A model generated the notes under the pieces. The model was not told where the DNA came from, ran no database searches, and saw only the letters and a list, made by a program, of their open reading frames with translations. A stretch of DNA of 9,287 nucleotides from Anaerolineae bacterium (lineage in GTDB: Bacteria; Chloroflexota; Anaerolineae; J102): assembly GCA_015493675.1 (NCBI GenBank), contig WGCR01000600.1:1-9287 (forward strand), written 5' to 3'. Below are positions 1 to 6,942 of the stretch, piece after piece. A program made the position numbers and the translations under genes. Every line of letters begins with the position of its first letter. The stretch's first letter is position 1.

Positions 1-1
1 C

Positions 2-310
2 GTATGGCGGGAGTTGCAGGAGCGCCCTGTCCCCGAGGCGGAACTGGCCCGATTCAAGGAATATCTGCGAGGCCGCACCGAGCTGGCCAGCGAGGATCCC
101 ATGGGCGTGGCGGCCTGGTGGGGCCAGCAACTGGCCACGGGCGCGGATCCCCTCTCACTGGATCAGGCTGTGGCGCAAATCGAGGCGGTCACAGCGGCCG
201 ATATCCAGACGATAGCGCAACGCCTCTGGCAACCGCAAAAACTGTCGCTGGCCTATGTGGGCCCGGTGGATTCAGAAGACAGCCTGGCGGATTGGCTGCT
301 GGCGCAATAA
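2..310 (+). CDS. M16 family (insulinase-type) metallopeptidase, C-terminal fragment (5' end outside window)
   Basis: This is an open frame entering from the left edge and ending at TAA 308-310, giving about 102 residues. The stretch FKEYLRGRTELASEDP followed by GVAAWWGQQL, then IEAVTAADIQTIAQRLW and LAYVGPVD, matches the end of an M16 C-terminal domain. That domain typically has a 'K..LRG...L..E....A..LG.Q', 'I..VT..D....A..L' and 'L..VGP' pattern. M16 enzymes are zinc peptidases with an HxxEH motif in the N-terminal domain. That part is outside the window, so I cannot tell whether this is a catalytic subunit or an inactive M16 partner. The ATG at 4 and TTG at 14 are not true starts, because the homology already runs at the window edge. 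The gene is convergent with the transglutaminase gene at 533. Confidence 0.85.
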   Translation, partial: VWRELQERPVPEAELARFKEYLRGRTELASEDPMGVAAWWGQQLATGADPLSLDQAVAQIEAVTAADIQTIAQRLWQPQKLSLAYVGPVDSEDSLADWLLAQ

Positions 311-348
311 AAACAGATTGATGGCGTAACAGCCAACCTGTCGGCAAC

Positions 349-380
349 AAAATCAGGTAACTGCTAACGTACTTGATTTT
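349..380 (+). terminator. Possible weak intrinsic terminator or hairpin after the M16 gene
   Basis: Arms 349-359 (aaaatcaggta) and 370-380 (tacttgatttt) form an 11-bp stem around a 10-nt loop, with a single G.T wobble in the plus-strand RNA. The stem is AT-rich and ends in four T, starting 38 nt after the M16 stop codon. The position suits a terminator for the M16 transcript, but the GC-poor stem and short T run make it weak. On the minus strand the wobble becomes an A.C mismatch, so it favours the plus-strand transcript. Confidence 0.35.
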
Positions 381-392
381 GGGCCACAAGAA

Positions 393-481
393 GCCACGAA
401 GGCTCGAAGTTTTTTCGAAGGCTCGAAGGGAAAAATAAAGAAAAATACTTCGCGCCTTCATCTTCTTCGTGTTTTCGTGGC
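393..481. repeat. 89-bp imperfect inverted-repeat element with internal direct repeats
   Basis: The outer arms are 393-409 (gccacgaaggctcgaag) and 465-481 (cttcgtgttttcgtggc), complementary at 14 of 17 positions. Inside the left arm a 13-nt unit, cgaaggctcgaag, occurs perfectly twice (397-409 and 416-428). The second copy has its own inverted partner at 448-460 (11 of 13). The centre, 429-447, is a purine-rich 19-nt A-rich stretch. The whole could fold into a long two-part hairpin. The 'cttcgtg…ttcgtggc' wording resembles dispersed intergenic repeats I remember from environmental bacterial genomes, but copy number cannot be judged from one window. It lies between two convergent genes, where it could also act as a two-way transcription end or an RNA-stabilising hairpin. 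No coding frame is apparent. Confidence 0.6.
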
Positions 482-532
482 AAAAAGTGGCGGCGAGACC
501 TTAGTAGTTACGTCTGAAGCCCGATCGATCGC

Positions 533-2893
533 CTATCCCCAAAAACGAATGCGATGGCGGAACTGGAACCGGCGATCCAGCCAGGCCCGCATGAACTGAC
601 TCCGCAGCTTCAGCCACACAAACTGCGCATCATTGAGATCATCTGCCTGCAGGGGATGAGGGCTGTACTGATCCCGGGCATACAACTGCGCCAGGGCTGT
701 GACATCCTGCGAGACATGCGGCAGGGTGCGGGCAAAGGCCGCGGCCTGCTCCATAGGCGTCAGGCTGGCCTGTTCGGGCACGCCCAATCGCCCGCCCCAC
801 CACAGAAGCCGATCCCACAGACGCTCGACAAAATCCGGAGACGGCGCTCTGCGGAAGCGAGTATTGGCGCTGCGGGCGGGCGTTTGCAGCAACCGCCACA
901 ACAAGACGCCCACAATCGCCAGGCCCGCAATCGCCAACGCCACCAGGATAACGCCCAGATTGGCTGCTATGCGCTGCCACGCCCCCTGCGATGCGCCCAC
1001 AATCCCGGTCTTGGGCAATTCTTCCTCGGGAACCGGGATATTACGATCTTCTTCTTCCTGTTTGTTCATATCCGAAACCGAGGTGCGGCCTCCCGGTTCA
1101 GGCGGAATGACCGCCTCAGACTGCCGCTCGAATACGGGTTCAGAAGCAGTGGGCTCGAATTGTATCCAGCCATAAGTGGGGAAAAACACCTCCACCCAGG
1201 TGTGGGCGTCCTTCTCAAGCAAACGATAGCTGCCCATAAGGGGATCGAATTCGCCCGTAGCGTAGCCCTGCGCCAGCCGCGTTGGAATGCCCAGATGCCG
1301 CAGCATCACCGCCATGCTGGTGGCGTAATAATCGCAATAGCCCTGCTTCTCATCGAAAAGAAAATAATCGGCAGCATCCTGATCTGGCGCCGGGCCGGGA
1401 ATCTGGTCGTTATAGGTGTAGGTGCGCACATACGCTTCCACCGCCTTGGCGATGTCATAGGGATTATCGTAGCCCGAGGCGACCTCGTCCGCCAGATCGA
1501 ACACGCGCTGCGGCACGGTGTCGGGCAACTGCAAATAGCGCTCTTTGATGTCGGGAGCGTAGACCGTGCTGTCGCTGCGCAACTGCGATTCGGTGGCAAA
1601 GCTGACAGAGCTGGTGACGGTGTAGCTTTCGCCCGGCTGAATGATCTCGTGAGAGATGATGAGGGCGCGTTCGGCTACGCCGATAGTCTCCGCCACCACC
1701 GCTTCTTCGGGCGTCAGGCCCTGAGGAATGACGCGGGCGTCGGCGGGGACGCTGACAGCCACGGGCATGGGCGCGGCCATGATCACATTGGTCACCTGGC
1801 GCATGGTCACCGTCTGCGTGATCTCGCGGCGGGCGGCGTAATCGGGCGAGGGAATGATATATCCCGTGACCAGATTCGCGCCCACCGTATTGCGCAATTC
1901 CCAGGCCTGTGATGTGTAAGTATCCAGCACAGTGGCCTGATAATAACGATTGATGGACGTCTGCACATCCATCACCGGATTATTGCTGAGTGATCGGGCC
2001 CCGCCCAGAGGGTGTGAGGCGGTAAAGACAACGGTGGGCGCGACAGCGCCATTTTCGCCATAATTCAGTGTGCTGAAAAGCCGATTCCATTCCTCTTTGG
2101 CCTGCTTCCAGGAATCCTCGAAAGGATTGACCATATCCTTGTTATCGTCGCTCATGGCCGTGGGCAGCACCCACGAAAACAGGACCACAAGCAGGATAAA
2201 GATCACCGCATCCCGCATCACATCAAAACCGATATCGAAGGGGAAATGAATATGATTCTCGTACCATTTCTCTTCCCGCTCAGCCAGGGTGGCCCGCACC
2301 AGCAGCAGCATGGCGACGATGAGATAGATGACAAAATAGGCCTTGAGATCGCGCGGCGCATAGTAAAGGTTGACCAGCATGGCCAGGCCCGTCGGCAGAA
2401 TAGCCTGCCACTTGCGGTGTTCCCGAAAATAGACCCATGTGGCGTTAAAACTGAGTATCCACAACAAAATCGCCAGAAGCAGGACGAAAACCAGCGCATC
2501 TGCGCCCGGCTGCCCGCTGAAAGCATCCTGGCCCCAGGCAATCGTGCGCTCGATGATCTGATACACCGCCTCCCGGCCCGAGACCACGCCCGTGGCCAGA
2601 TCAGACAAACCGTAGAAAATCGCGGCCACGCCGGTGACAATAGCGTAGAAGAAAGCGAACAGCGAGCCAAAATCACTGACCGCCACCAGCGTCCCCGCCA
2701 CCACAGCGATGCCGGTAATGATGAGCAGACGATCCAGCCCAGAACTCCATTCGGCCGCGTCCAGAGAGAGCGCCAGATTGGTGAGCATGAAACCGATCAG
2801 CAGAAAATCAATCCAGCGCCGCGTCGTCGCCCGATATTCAACCGGATCGGAAATGATGAGGGTGGGAGAAGATGAAAGGGAAGTCGTAGACAT
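533..2893 (-). CDS. TgpA-type membrane transglutaminase-like protein (DUF3488 - transglutaminase core - DUF4129-like)
   Basis: This 786-aa protein starts at ATG 2893 and stops at TAG 533-535. An in-frame TTG at 2902 would add only three residues, and neither start has a clear Shine-Dalgarno site. About seven hydrophobic segments occupy residues 29-44, 57-72, 78-95, 133-152, 164-178, 186-202 and 228-245. A large extracytoplasmic region follows, then a further membrane segment near 645-667 and a C-terminal helical domain of DUF4129 type (about 688-758). The transglutaminase core carries Cys520 in GYCDYYATSMAVML, His564 in DAHTWVEVFFP and Glu580 in GWIQFEPT. Spacings of 44 and 16 fit the Cys-His-Asp triad of this superfamily, with Glu at the third position. 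TgpA proteins have their core outside the cytoplasmic membrane and are linked to cell-envelope function; the substrate here is unknown. It is the second gene of an operon, 18 nt after the upstream stop codon. The usual MoxR ATPase and DUF58 neighbours are absent from this side. Confidence 0.88.
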   Translation of the reverse strand: MSTTSLSSSPTLIISDPVEYRATTRRWIDFLLIGFMLTNLALSLDAAEWSSGLDRLLIITGIAVVAGTLVAVSDFGSLFAFFYAIVTGVAAIFYGLSDLATGVVSGREAVYQIIERTIAWGQDAFSGQPGADALVFVLLLAILLWILSFNATWVYFREHRKWQAILPTGLAMLVNLYYAPRDLKAYFVIYLIVAMLLLVRATLAEREEKWYENHIHFPFDIGFDVMRDAVIFILLVVLFSWVLPTAMSDDNKDMVNPFEDSWKQAKEEWNRLFSTLNYGENGAVAPTVVFTASHPLGGARSLSNNPVMDVQTSINRYYQATVLDTYTSQAWELRNTVGANLVTGYIIPSPDYAARREITQTVTMRQVTNVIMAAPMPVAVSVPADARVIPQGLTPEEAVVAETIGVAERALIISHEIIQPGESYTVTSSVSFATESQLRSDSTVYAPDIKERYLQLPDTVPQRVFDLADEVASGYDNPYDIAKAVEAYVRTYTYNDQIPGPAPDQDAADYFLFDEKQGYCDYYATSMAVMLRHLGIPTRLAQGYATGEFDPLMGSYRLLEKDAHTWVEVFFPTYGWIQFEPTASEPVFERQSEAVIPPEPGGRTSVSDMNKQEEEDRNIPVPEEELPKTGIVGASQGAWQRIAANLGVILVALAIAGLAIVGVLLWRLLQTPARSANTRFRRAPSPDFVERLWDRLLWWGGRLGVPEQASLTPMEQAAAFARTLPHVSQDVTALAQLYARDQYSPHPLQADDLNDAQFVWLKLRSQFMRAWLDRRFQFRHRIRFWG

Positions 2894-2911
2894 AGCAATC
2901 AAGACGCTGGC

Positions 2912-4867
2912 TCAGACTCGCAGGAATCTGAAAATCAGCCAGGTCAGCAGCAGGAAGATGAAATAGAGTCCCAGCGCCAGCAGCAGCATGGTTCTGAGAT
3001 GATATTGAACAGCCTGGCCCGACATGACGATCTCATCGCCGGGAAAAAGCGACCAGGTCTGGATCAGGGGGGCGCCGGGACGGGGATAGAGGGTAAGCGT
3101 GTAGCGGGCGCTGCTGTTTTCGGCCAGATTGCGCCAGACCTCCGCCTCCTGCCGCCAGATATTGACCAGGAGACGGTTCAGCGGATCATCGGCGTCCATC
3201 GCATTGGCCGCTTGCTCCAGCAACAACGCCTGCATCCCGGCGTCCGCCGAGACCGCCACCAGGCTGATCTGCTCCTCATATGTCTCGATGGAGCGCCAAC
3301 GCTCATCGGTCAGCTCCCAGGTGAGGGATTGAGGACGGAGGACGGCTTGCACCAGCGCCCATTCAGGCTCGGGCGGGATGGCGTCCGCCAGGGCTTTTTG
3401 ACGATTGAGCAAGTCTTCGGCGTCGGCAAAGGGGATTTCGATATGTAGCAGCGTGGGATCGATCTCCTGCAATTCGACGCTGGCGGCGTTGCTCCGAGCA
3501 AACGCCTGAGCCAGTTGCGAGATCAGCGTGACATCGCCATCCCGCATGGCCGCGTTGATATCCAGGATGCGCAGGTGGGGTTCGGTGCGCACCACCACAT
3601 AGAGGGAATTGATGCGGGCGAATCCCGCATGGGCCGGCTGCACAACCTCCTGGCCAAAAAGCTGACTGAGGAGGGTGCGGGCGGGCGCGGGCCCTTCATC
3701 ATTGAGGATGTGATCCGCCCAATCGATGGCCAGCGACCGCCGCTCGGCCTGAATTTCATCGCTGTTGATCAGATCGGGATAGGTTTTGGACAGGGCGTCC
3801 AGCCGTTGCAGATAGGCGTTGGCGGCGTCAAAATCGCCACGCACGCGGGCCCGGTCGATGAGTGAAACAAAGCCTTTGATCACCTTCTCCCGAATCGCTG
3901 GATCATCAATGCCGTGCTCCAGCGCCTTGACCAGTTCGTTGATGGCCAGCGACGTGTAGGATGACGCCTCCTCCGGGCTCAGATCCGCCCGAAGCTGATA
4001 GAGCTGGGCCAGCGCCAGATAGGCGTCGGAATCATCCGGGGCCAGTTGCTGGGCCTGGGCGTAAGAAGCCACTGCCAGGGGATAATACCGATCGAAGATA
4101 GCGGGGTCCTGCGTGGCGGTGGCCAGTTGAGCGTAAAGGGCGCCCAGGGTTCTGTGGGCAGCGGGCGAGGCGTTGCTGACCGCAGTGCGGCGGGCATCTT
4201 GAATCTGATCCCACAGTGACGGGCGAATGAAGAGAAAATCAATGGGTTGGGCGGGATCCTTGACATCGTAAGACCAGGTGACCGACTCGGCGGTAAGCTG
4301 ATAATTTTCGGGCGTCAAGCGTATCCACGACTGGGGATTGGGCGGTTCGGGAAAAGAAATGGTGAATCGGGCGCTCTCCAGACGGCCGGGCCACATCTGC
4401 GCTGTCAGATCCAGCGGATAGCGAAAATGGACGAGGGGGCCATCTCCCAAAGGCGCAGCATAAGTCATCACCAGATTGGTGCGCTGATTGGGTTTGAGGG
4501 TGATGTCAGCAATCCACCATTGCTGATTCCCCGGCTTTTTGGGAACTTCCTTGCCTCCCAAAAACAGATTGATATCCGTCGGAGGCGGTTTGGGCGCAGG
4601 ATAACCGGGGATGGCCACCCGCAGCGTCTGGCTGGCGCCCTTGTCGCGGTTGTATAGACGATAATTCAACTGCACCTCGGCCACGGTGGTCTTGCCGTCA
4701 TCATGAAAACTGACATCCGCCGTCATCGAGAGCAAAACGATCTTGTCGGGTGAAAGCGGCATCAACGTATAGCCGCCGGGATAGTCATCCTGCGCCTGCG
4801 CCCGCCCCAGCGACAACATCATCGCCAGCAGAATGAAAAGGAGAAAAAAGACCTGCCATCCTTGCAT
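2912..4867 (-). CDS. Secreted, C-terminally membrane-anchored protein with beta-rich domain and TPR-like repeats
   Basis: I do not recognise a named family. The chosen start is ATG 4867 (651 aa, stop TGA 2912-2914). It is preceded by AGAAGG at 9-nt spacing and opens directly into a signal peptide (MQGWQVFFLLFILLAMMLSL) with an AQA cleavage site near residue 25. The frame stays open upstream to 5005, but that would overlap the divergent gene at 4929. After the signal peptide, residues about 40-216 alternate beta-like strands, including KIVLLSMTADVSFHDDG and AEVQLNYRLYNRD, as in extracellular beta-sandwich domains. Residues about 237-362 are helical with a TPR look, for example PLAVASYAQAQQLAPDDSDA followed by YLALAQLY. 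A mixed region follows, then one membrane helix at about 627-646 and a short RFLRV tail. The predicted topology is N-terminus outside, C-terminus anchored. As first gene of an operon with the transglutaminase it probably serves the same envelope process, perhaps as a scaffold or substrate-binding partner. Confidence 0.72.
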   Translation of the reverse strand: MQGWQVFFLLFILLAMMLSLGRAQAQDDYPGGYTLMPLSPDKIVLLSMTADVSFHDDGKTTVAEVQLNYRLYNRDKGASQTLRVAIPGYPAPKPPPTDINLFLGGKEVPKKPGNQQWWIADITLKPNQRTNLVMTYAAPLGDGPLVHFRYPLDLTAQMWPGRLESARFTISFPEPPNPQSWIRLTPENYQLTAESVTWSYDVKDPAQPIDFLFIRPSLWDQIQDARRTAVSNASPAAHRTLGALYAQLATATQDPAIFDRYYPLAVASYAQAQQLAPDDSDAYLALAQLYQLRADLSPEEASSYTSLAINELVKALEHGIDDPAIREKVIKGFVSLIDRARVRGDFDAANAYLQRLDALSKTYPDLINSDEIQAERRSLAIDWADHILNDEGPAPARTLLSQLFGQEVVQPAHAGFARINSLYVVVRTEPHLRILDINAAMRDGDVTLISQLAQAFARSNAASVELQEIDPTLLHIEIPFADAEDLLNRQKALADAIPPEPEWALVQAVLRPQSLTWELTDERWRSIETYEEQISLVAVSADAGMQALLLEQAANAMDADDPLNRLLVNIWRQEAEVWRNLAENSSARYTLTLYPRPGAPLIQTWSLFPGDEIVMSGQAVQYHLRTMLLLALGLYFIFLLLTWLIFRFLRV

Positions 4868-4876
4868 CCCGGCGAA

Positions 4877-4882
4877 CCTTCT
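4877..4882 (-). promoter_or_regulatory. Ribosome binding site deciding the start at 4867
   Basis: On the minus strand this reads AGAAGG, 9 nt before ATG 4867. The alternative ATG at 4930 and the upstream frame lack any comparable site. This, together with the signal peptide directly after 4867, supports the shorter form. The 61-bp gap to the divergent ATG at 4929 must hold promoters for both directions, but I see no convincing -35/-10 pair in it. Confidence 0.5.
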
Positions 4883-4913
4883 GCTATTCTGATAAAACTG
4901 CCATTTTTTGATG

Positions 4914-4918
4914 AAGGA
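4914..4918 (+). promoter_or_regulatory. Ribosome binding site for the small protein at 4929
   Basis: AAGGA lies 10 nt before ATG 4929, within GAAGGA 4913-4918. It supports the plus-strand start and argues that this divergent short gene is real. Confidence 0.5.
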
Positions 4919-4928
4919 ATAATCACTC

Positions 4929-5240
4929 ATGACGTCGAAGCTACGCTTAATTCTTACCTGGAACATCCGCCCGGGGCGGGAACAGGAATATTCGATGTTC
5001 GTCAATGATCGTCTGGCGCCGGGCCTGGTGGAGATCGGTCTGCCGCCGCATGATGTGTATTATACGGCCTATGGCCGCGTGCCGCAGATCATGGTCGTGC
5101 TGGAAATACCTGATCCATCCGTATTGCAACAAGCCATGAAATCATCCCAATGGGGAACATTGAAGCGCGAATTGCTTCAGTACATTGAAGATTATCAGGA
5201 AAAGGTCGTAAAAGCCAACGACGATAGCGGTTATTTCTAA
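4929..5240 (+). CDS. Small conserved-type protein, probable ferredoxin-like alpha/beta (dimeric barrel) fold
   Basis: This is a 103-aa protein with no signal peptide or membrane segment, so it is likely cytoplasmic. The pattern is beta (KLRLILTWNI), helix (PGREQEYSMFVNDRLAPGLV), two strands around DVYYTAYG and PQIMVVLEIPD, then a long helix from PSVLQQAMKSSQWGTLKREL to about residue 95. This beta-alpha-beta-beta-alpha order, and the opening 'W.I.PG.E.EY..FV', resemble Dabb/ABM/NIPSNAP-like dimeric alpha/beta barrel proteins. No catalytic residues are identifiable and I give no specific function. The start is ATG 4929 with AAGGA upstream. It lies 74 bp before rpiA on the same strand and could share its transcript. 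The gap 5241-5314 holds no clear terminator or promoter. Confidence 0.75.
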   Translation: MTSKLRLILTWNIRPGREQEYSMFVNDRLAPGLVEIGLPPHDVYYTAYGRVPQIMVVLEIPDPSVLQQAMKSSQWGTLKRELLQYIEDYQEKVVKANDDSGYF

Positions 5241-5314
5241 GACAATGATGAAAAGAACGAATCCCCGGCATTATACGCCTTTCTTCCTTCAGATGTCCAA
5301 CGCTCCTAAATGCC

Positions 5315-6022
5315 ATGTCTGCAAATAAACAAACGCAACTGAAACAAACCGCCGCCCGCCAGGCCCTGGACCTGGTAAAAAACGATATGCTTCTGGGGCT
5401 GGGCACCGGCTCCACCACCGCCTTTTTTGTGCAATATCTGGGCGAGGCCCTGCAGGATGGCCGCTTGCAGGGCATACGCGGGGTTCCCACCTCAGAAAAC
5501 ACCGCCCGCCACGCCCGCGAGCTGGGCATCCCGCTGGCGACTCTGGACGAGGTGGATTTTCTGCATCTGGCTGTGGATGGCGCCGATGAGGTGAATCCGG
5601 AATTGAATCTGATCAAAGGCCTGGGCAAGGCCCTGCTGCGGGAGAAGCTGGTGGAGGTGCATGCGCGCCAGCTCTGGATTATCGTCGATGAAAGCAAGCT
5701 GGTGAGCCGTCTGGGAGAACATGCGCCTCTGCCCGTGGAGATCGTCCCCTTCGCCCACGAAGCGACGATCCGATGGTTGAACAGCCTGCCCGGTTGTCGG
5801 GCCGAGTTGTGGCTGCGGGAAGATGGCAAGCCCTGGATCACTGACAACAGTCATTATCTGGCTCTTTGCCATTTCGATGAGGGCATCGATGACCCCGAAG
5901 CCCTGGGGCGCACGCTGAACGAATGGCCGGGGGTGATGGAACACGGGCTGTTTTTGGGCATGGCCAGCGGCGTTATCGTCGCTGCCGAAACGGGCATTCG
6001 CGTGATGCGTAAAAACGCGTAG
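5315..6022 (+). CDS. rpiA: Ribose-5-phosphate isomerase A
   Basis: The enzyme interconverts ribose 5-phosphate and ribulose 5-phosphate in the non-oxidative pentose phosphate pathway, in the cytoplasm. The 235 residues are slightly longer than the E. coli enzyme (about 219). Family motifs appear in order: GLGTGSTT (28-35, phosphate-binding loop), GVPTSENT (56-63), VDGADEVNPELNLIKG (87-102), REK (109-111), DESK (125-128) and GLFLGMASGVIV (211-222). Asp88, Asp91, Lys101, Glu110 and Lys128 fall at the spacing of the E. coli active-site residues Asp81, Asp84, Lys94, Glu103 and Lys121, so the protein should be active. The start ATG 5315 fits homology, although no good Shine-Dalgarno site precedes it. 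The gene ends 6 bp before the convergent ProC-like gene. Confidence 0.97.
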   Translation: MSANKQTQLKQTAARQALDLVKNDMLLGLGTGSTTAFFVQYLGEALQDGRLQGIRGVPTSENTARHARELGIPLATLDEVDFLHLAVDGADEVNPELNLIKGLGKALLREKLVEVHARQLWIIVDESKLVSRLGEHAPLPVEIVPFAHEATIRWLNSLPGCRAELWLREDGKPWITDNSHYLALCHFDEGIDDPEALGRTLNEWPGVMEHGLFLGMASGVIVAAETGIRVMRKNA

Positions 6023-6028
6023 AAGACG

Positions 6029-6868
6029 TTATTCCACCGCTTCACCGCTTTCCTGGTCGAGCGATTGCGCCATCTCCGCCGCCATCGACCGGGCGCGGCG
6101 GGCGGCGTCTCGAAAGATGCGCCGAATCGCGTCTTCATCCGCTGCCTGCACCGAGGTGAGGGCCTTCATTTCATCGAATGACTTATCGGTCTCCAGCGCC
6201 AGCGCTGCGGTTCCCGCCATCATCTTGGCGGCCAGCCAACGGGCGTCAGCCGCAGACAGGCCCGCATCCAGCCCGGCCTGGGTCATGCCCTCCAGCACGG
6301 GCAGCAGCCAGCGCATCGAGGCGCCTGTCAGCCCCACCGCCCAGTCCATCTGGTCATCCTCCAGCACGATGCTTTCGCCCAGGGCGTTGAGGATGGCCTG
6401 CACTTCGGCCATGCTCTGCAACGTGCGCCCCCGTCCATAGGCCACCGGATTCACCCCGCGGCCAATGAGGGAAAGGGCGTTGGGCATGATGCGGACCACT
6501 GCCACCCCCAACGGCGTTTCGGCTTCCAGCCGGACCAGGGAGACGCCCGCGGCAAAGGAAATGACCACCTGTCCCGGCCTGAGGCGGGCCGCCAGAGTGC
6601 GCAGGGTGGGGAGCGCGGCCGCGGGAGGGGTGGCAATCAGCCAGATGTCGGCCCGGCAGCATTCATCCGCCAGGGGGCAGGTCTTGAGCCCGAATTCCCG
6701 CTGCAAACGGGCGCCGCGGGCGGGATCGGCATCGCATAGCATCAGTTGCTTGCGAGGAAAGTGTAAGAATTGCAGGCGCTGAATGAGAATACGGCCAATC
6801 ACACCCGCACCAATCAAGGCGAGACGCCGGTCATTGAGAGATTCGAGGATGGGAGATGGCAGAGGCAT
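6029..6868 (-). CDS. Pyrroline-5-carboxylate reductase-like protein with divergent active site
   Basis: This 279-aa protein has the ProC architecture. An N-terminal Rossmann fold carries LALIGAGVIG (residues 16-25, NAD(P) binding), followed by IWLIATPP and ISFAAGVSL. VRIMPNAL around residue 129 is the typical ProC 'R.MPN' stretch, and the C-terminal half is an all-helical dimerisation-type domain. Two hallmark motifs of true ProC are not kept. The 'SGSGPAY' position reads LTGASMRW (about 180-187), and the 'SPGGTT.AG' position reads TSVQAADEDA (about 238-247). It is therefore probably not the proline-biosynthetic enzyme but a paralogue of unknown substrate, comparable in kind to ComER-type relatives. 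The start is ATG 6868. The longer frame to ATG 6922 would read through the terminator hairpin at 6886-6919 and adds a non-homologous Arg-rich leader. Neither start has a clear Shine-Dalgarno site. Confidence 0.82.
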   Translation of the reverse strand: MPLPSPILESLNDRRLALIGAGVIGRILIQRLQFLHFPRKQLMLCDADPARGARLQREFGLKTCPLADECCRADIWLIATPPAAALPTLRTLAARLRPGQVVISFAAGVSLVRLEAETPLGVAVVRIMPNALSLIGRGVNPVAYGRGRTLQSMAEVQAILNALGESIVLEDDQMDWAVGLTGASMRWLLPVLEGMTQAGLDAGLSAADARWLAAKMMAGTAALALETDKSFDEMKALTSVQAADEDAIRRIFRDAARRARSMAAEMAQSLDQESGEAVE

Positions 6869-6880
6869 ACGGATTTTATG

Positions 6881-6919
6881 AAAAAGGGGAGCCCGGCTCC
6901 GATGCCGGAGCGGGCCCCC
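6881..6919 (-). terminator. Strong rho-independent terminator of the secreted-protein gene
   Basis: Read on the minus strand, arm 6906-6919 pairs with arm 6886-6901. The segments GGGG/CCCC, GCCC/GGGC and GCTCCG/CGGAGC give 14 GC-rich pairs with two single-base bulges (6890 and 6895) and a 4-nt loop at 6902-6905. Five T follow at once on the minus strand (plus-strand A at 6881-6885). The hairpin begins 23 nt after the stop codon at 6943-6945, a classic intrinsic terminator position. It also separates this gene from the ProC-like gene downstream. Confidence 0.9.
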
Positions 6920-6942
6920 CATGACGATGGTCTTGAGAGAGA

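Noticed and set aside
189..461. 90-codon minus-strand frame spanning the intergenic region
   Set aside because: It runs across the M16 3' end, the weak hairpin and the inverted repeat, with no ribosome binding site or recognisable motif.
554..1912. Long open frame of 452 codons on the plus strand
   Set aside because: It lies fully antisense to the transglutaminase core, which has clear motifs. The translation is low-complexity and rich in His, Arg and Gly, typical of a GC-rich shadow frame.
5089..5847. 252-codon frame on the minus strand
   Set aside because: It is antisense to rpiA, whose identity is certain, and its Ser/Arg-rich composition is that of a shadow frame.
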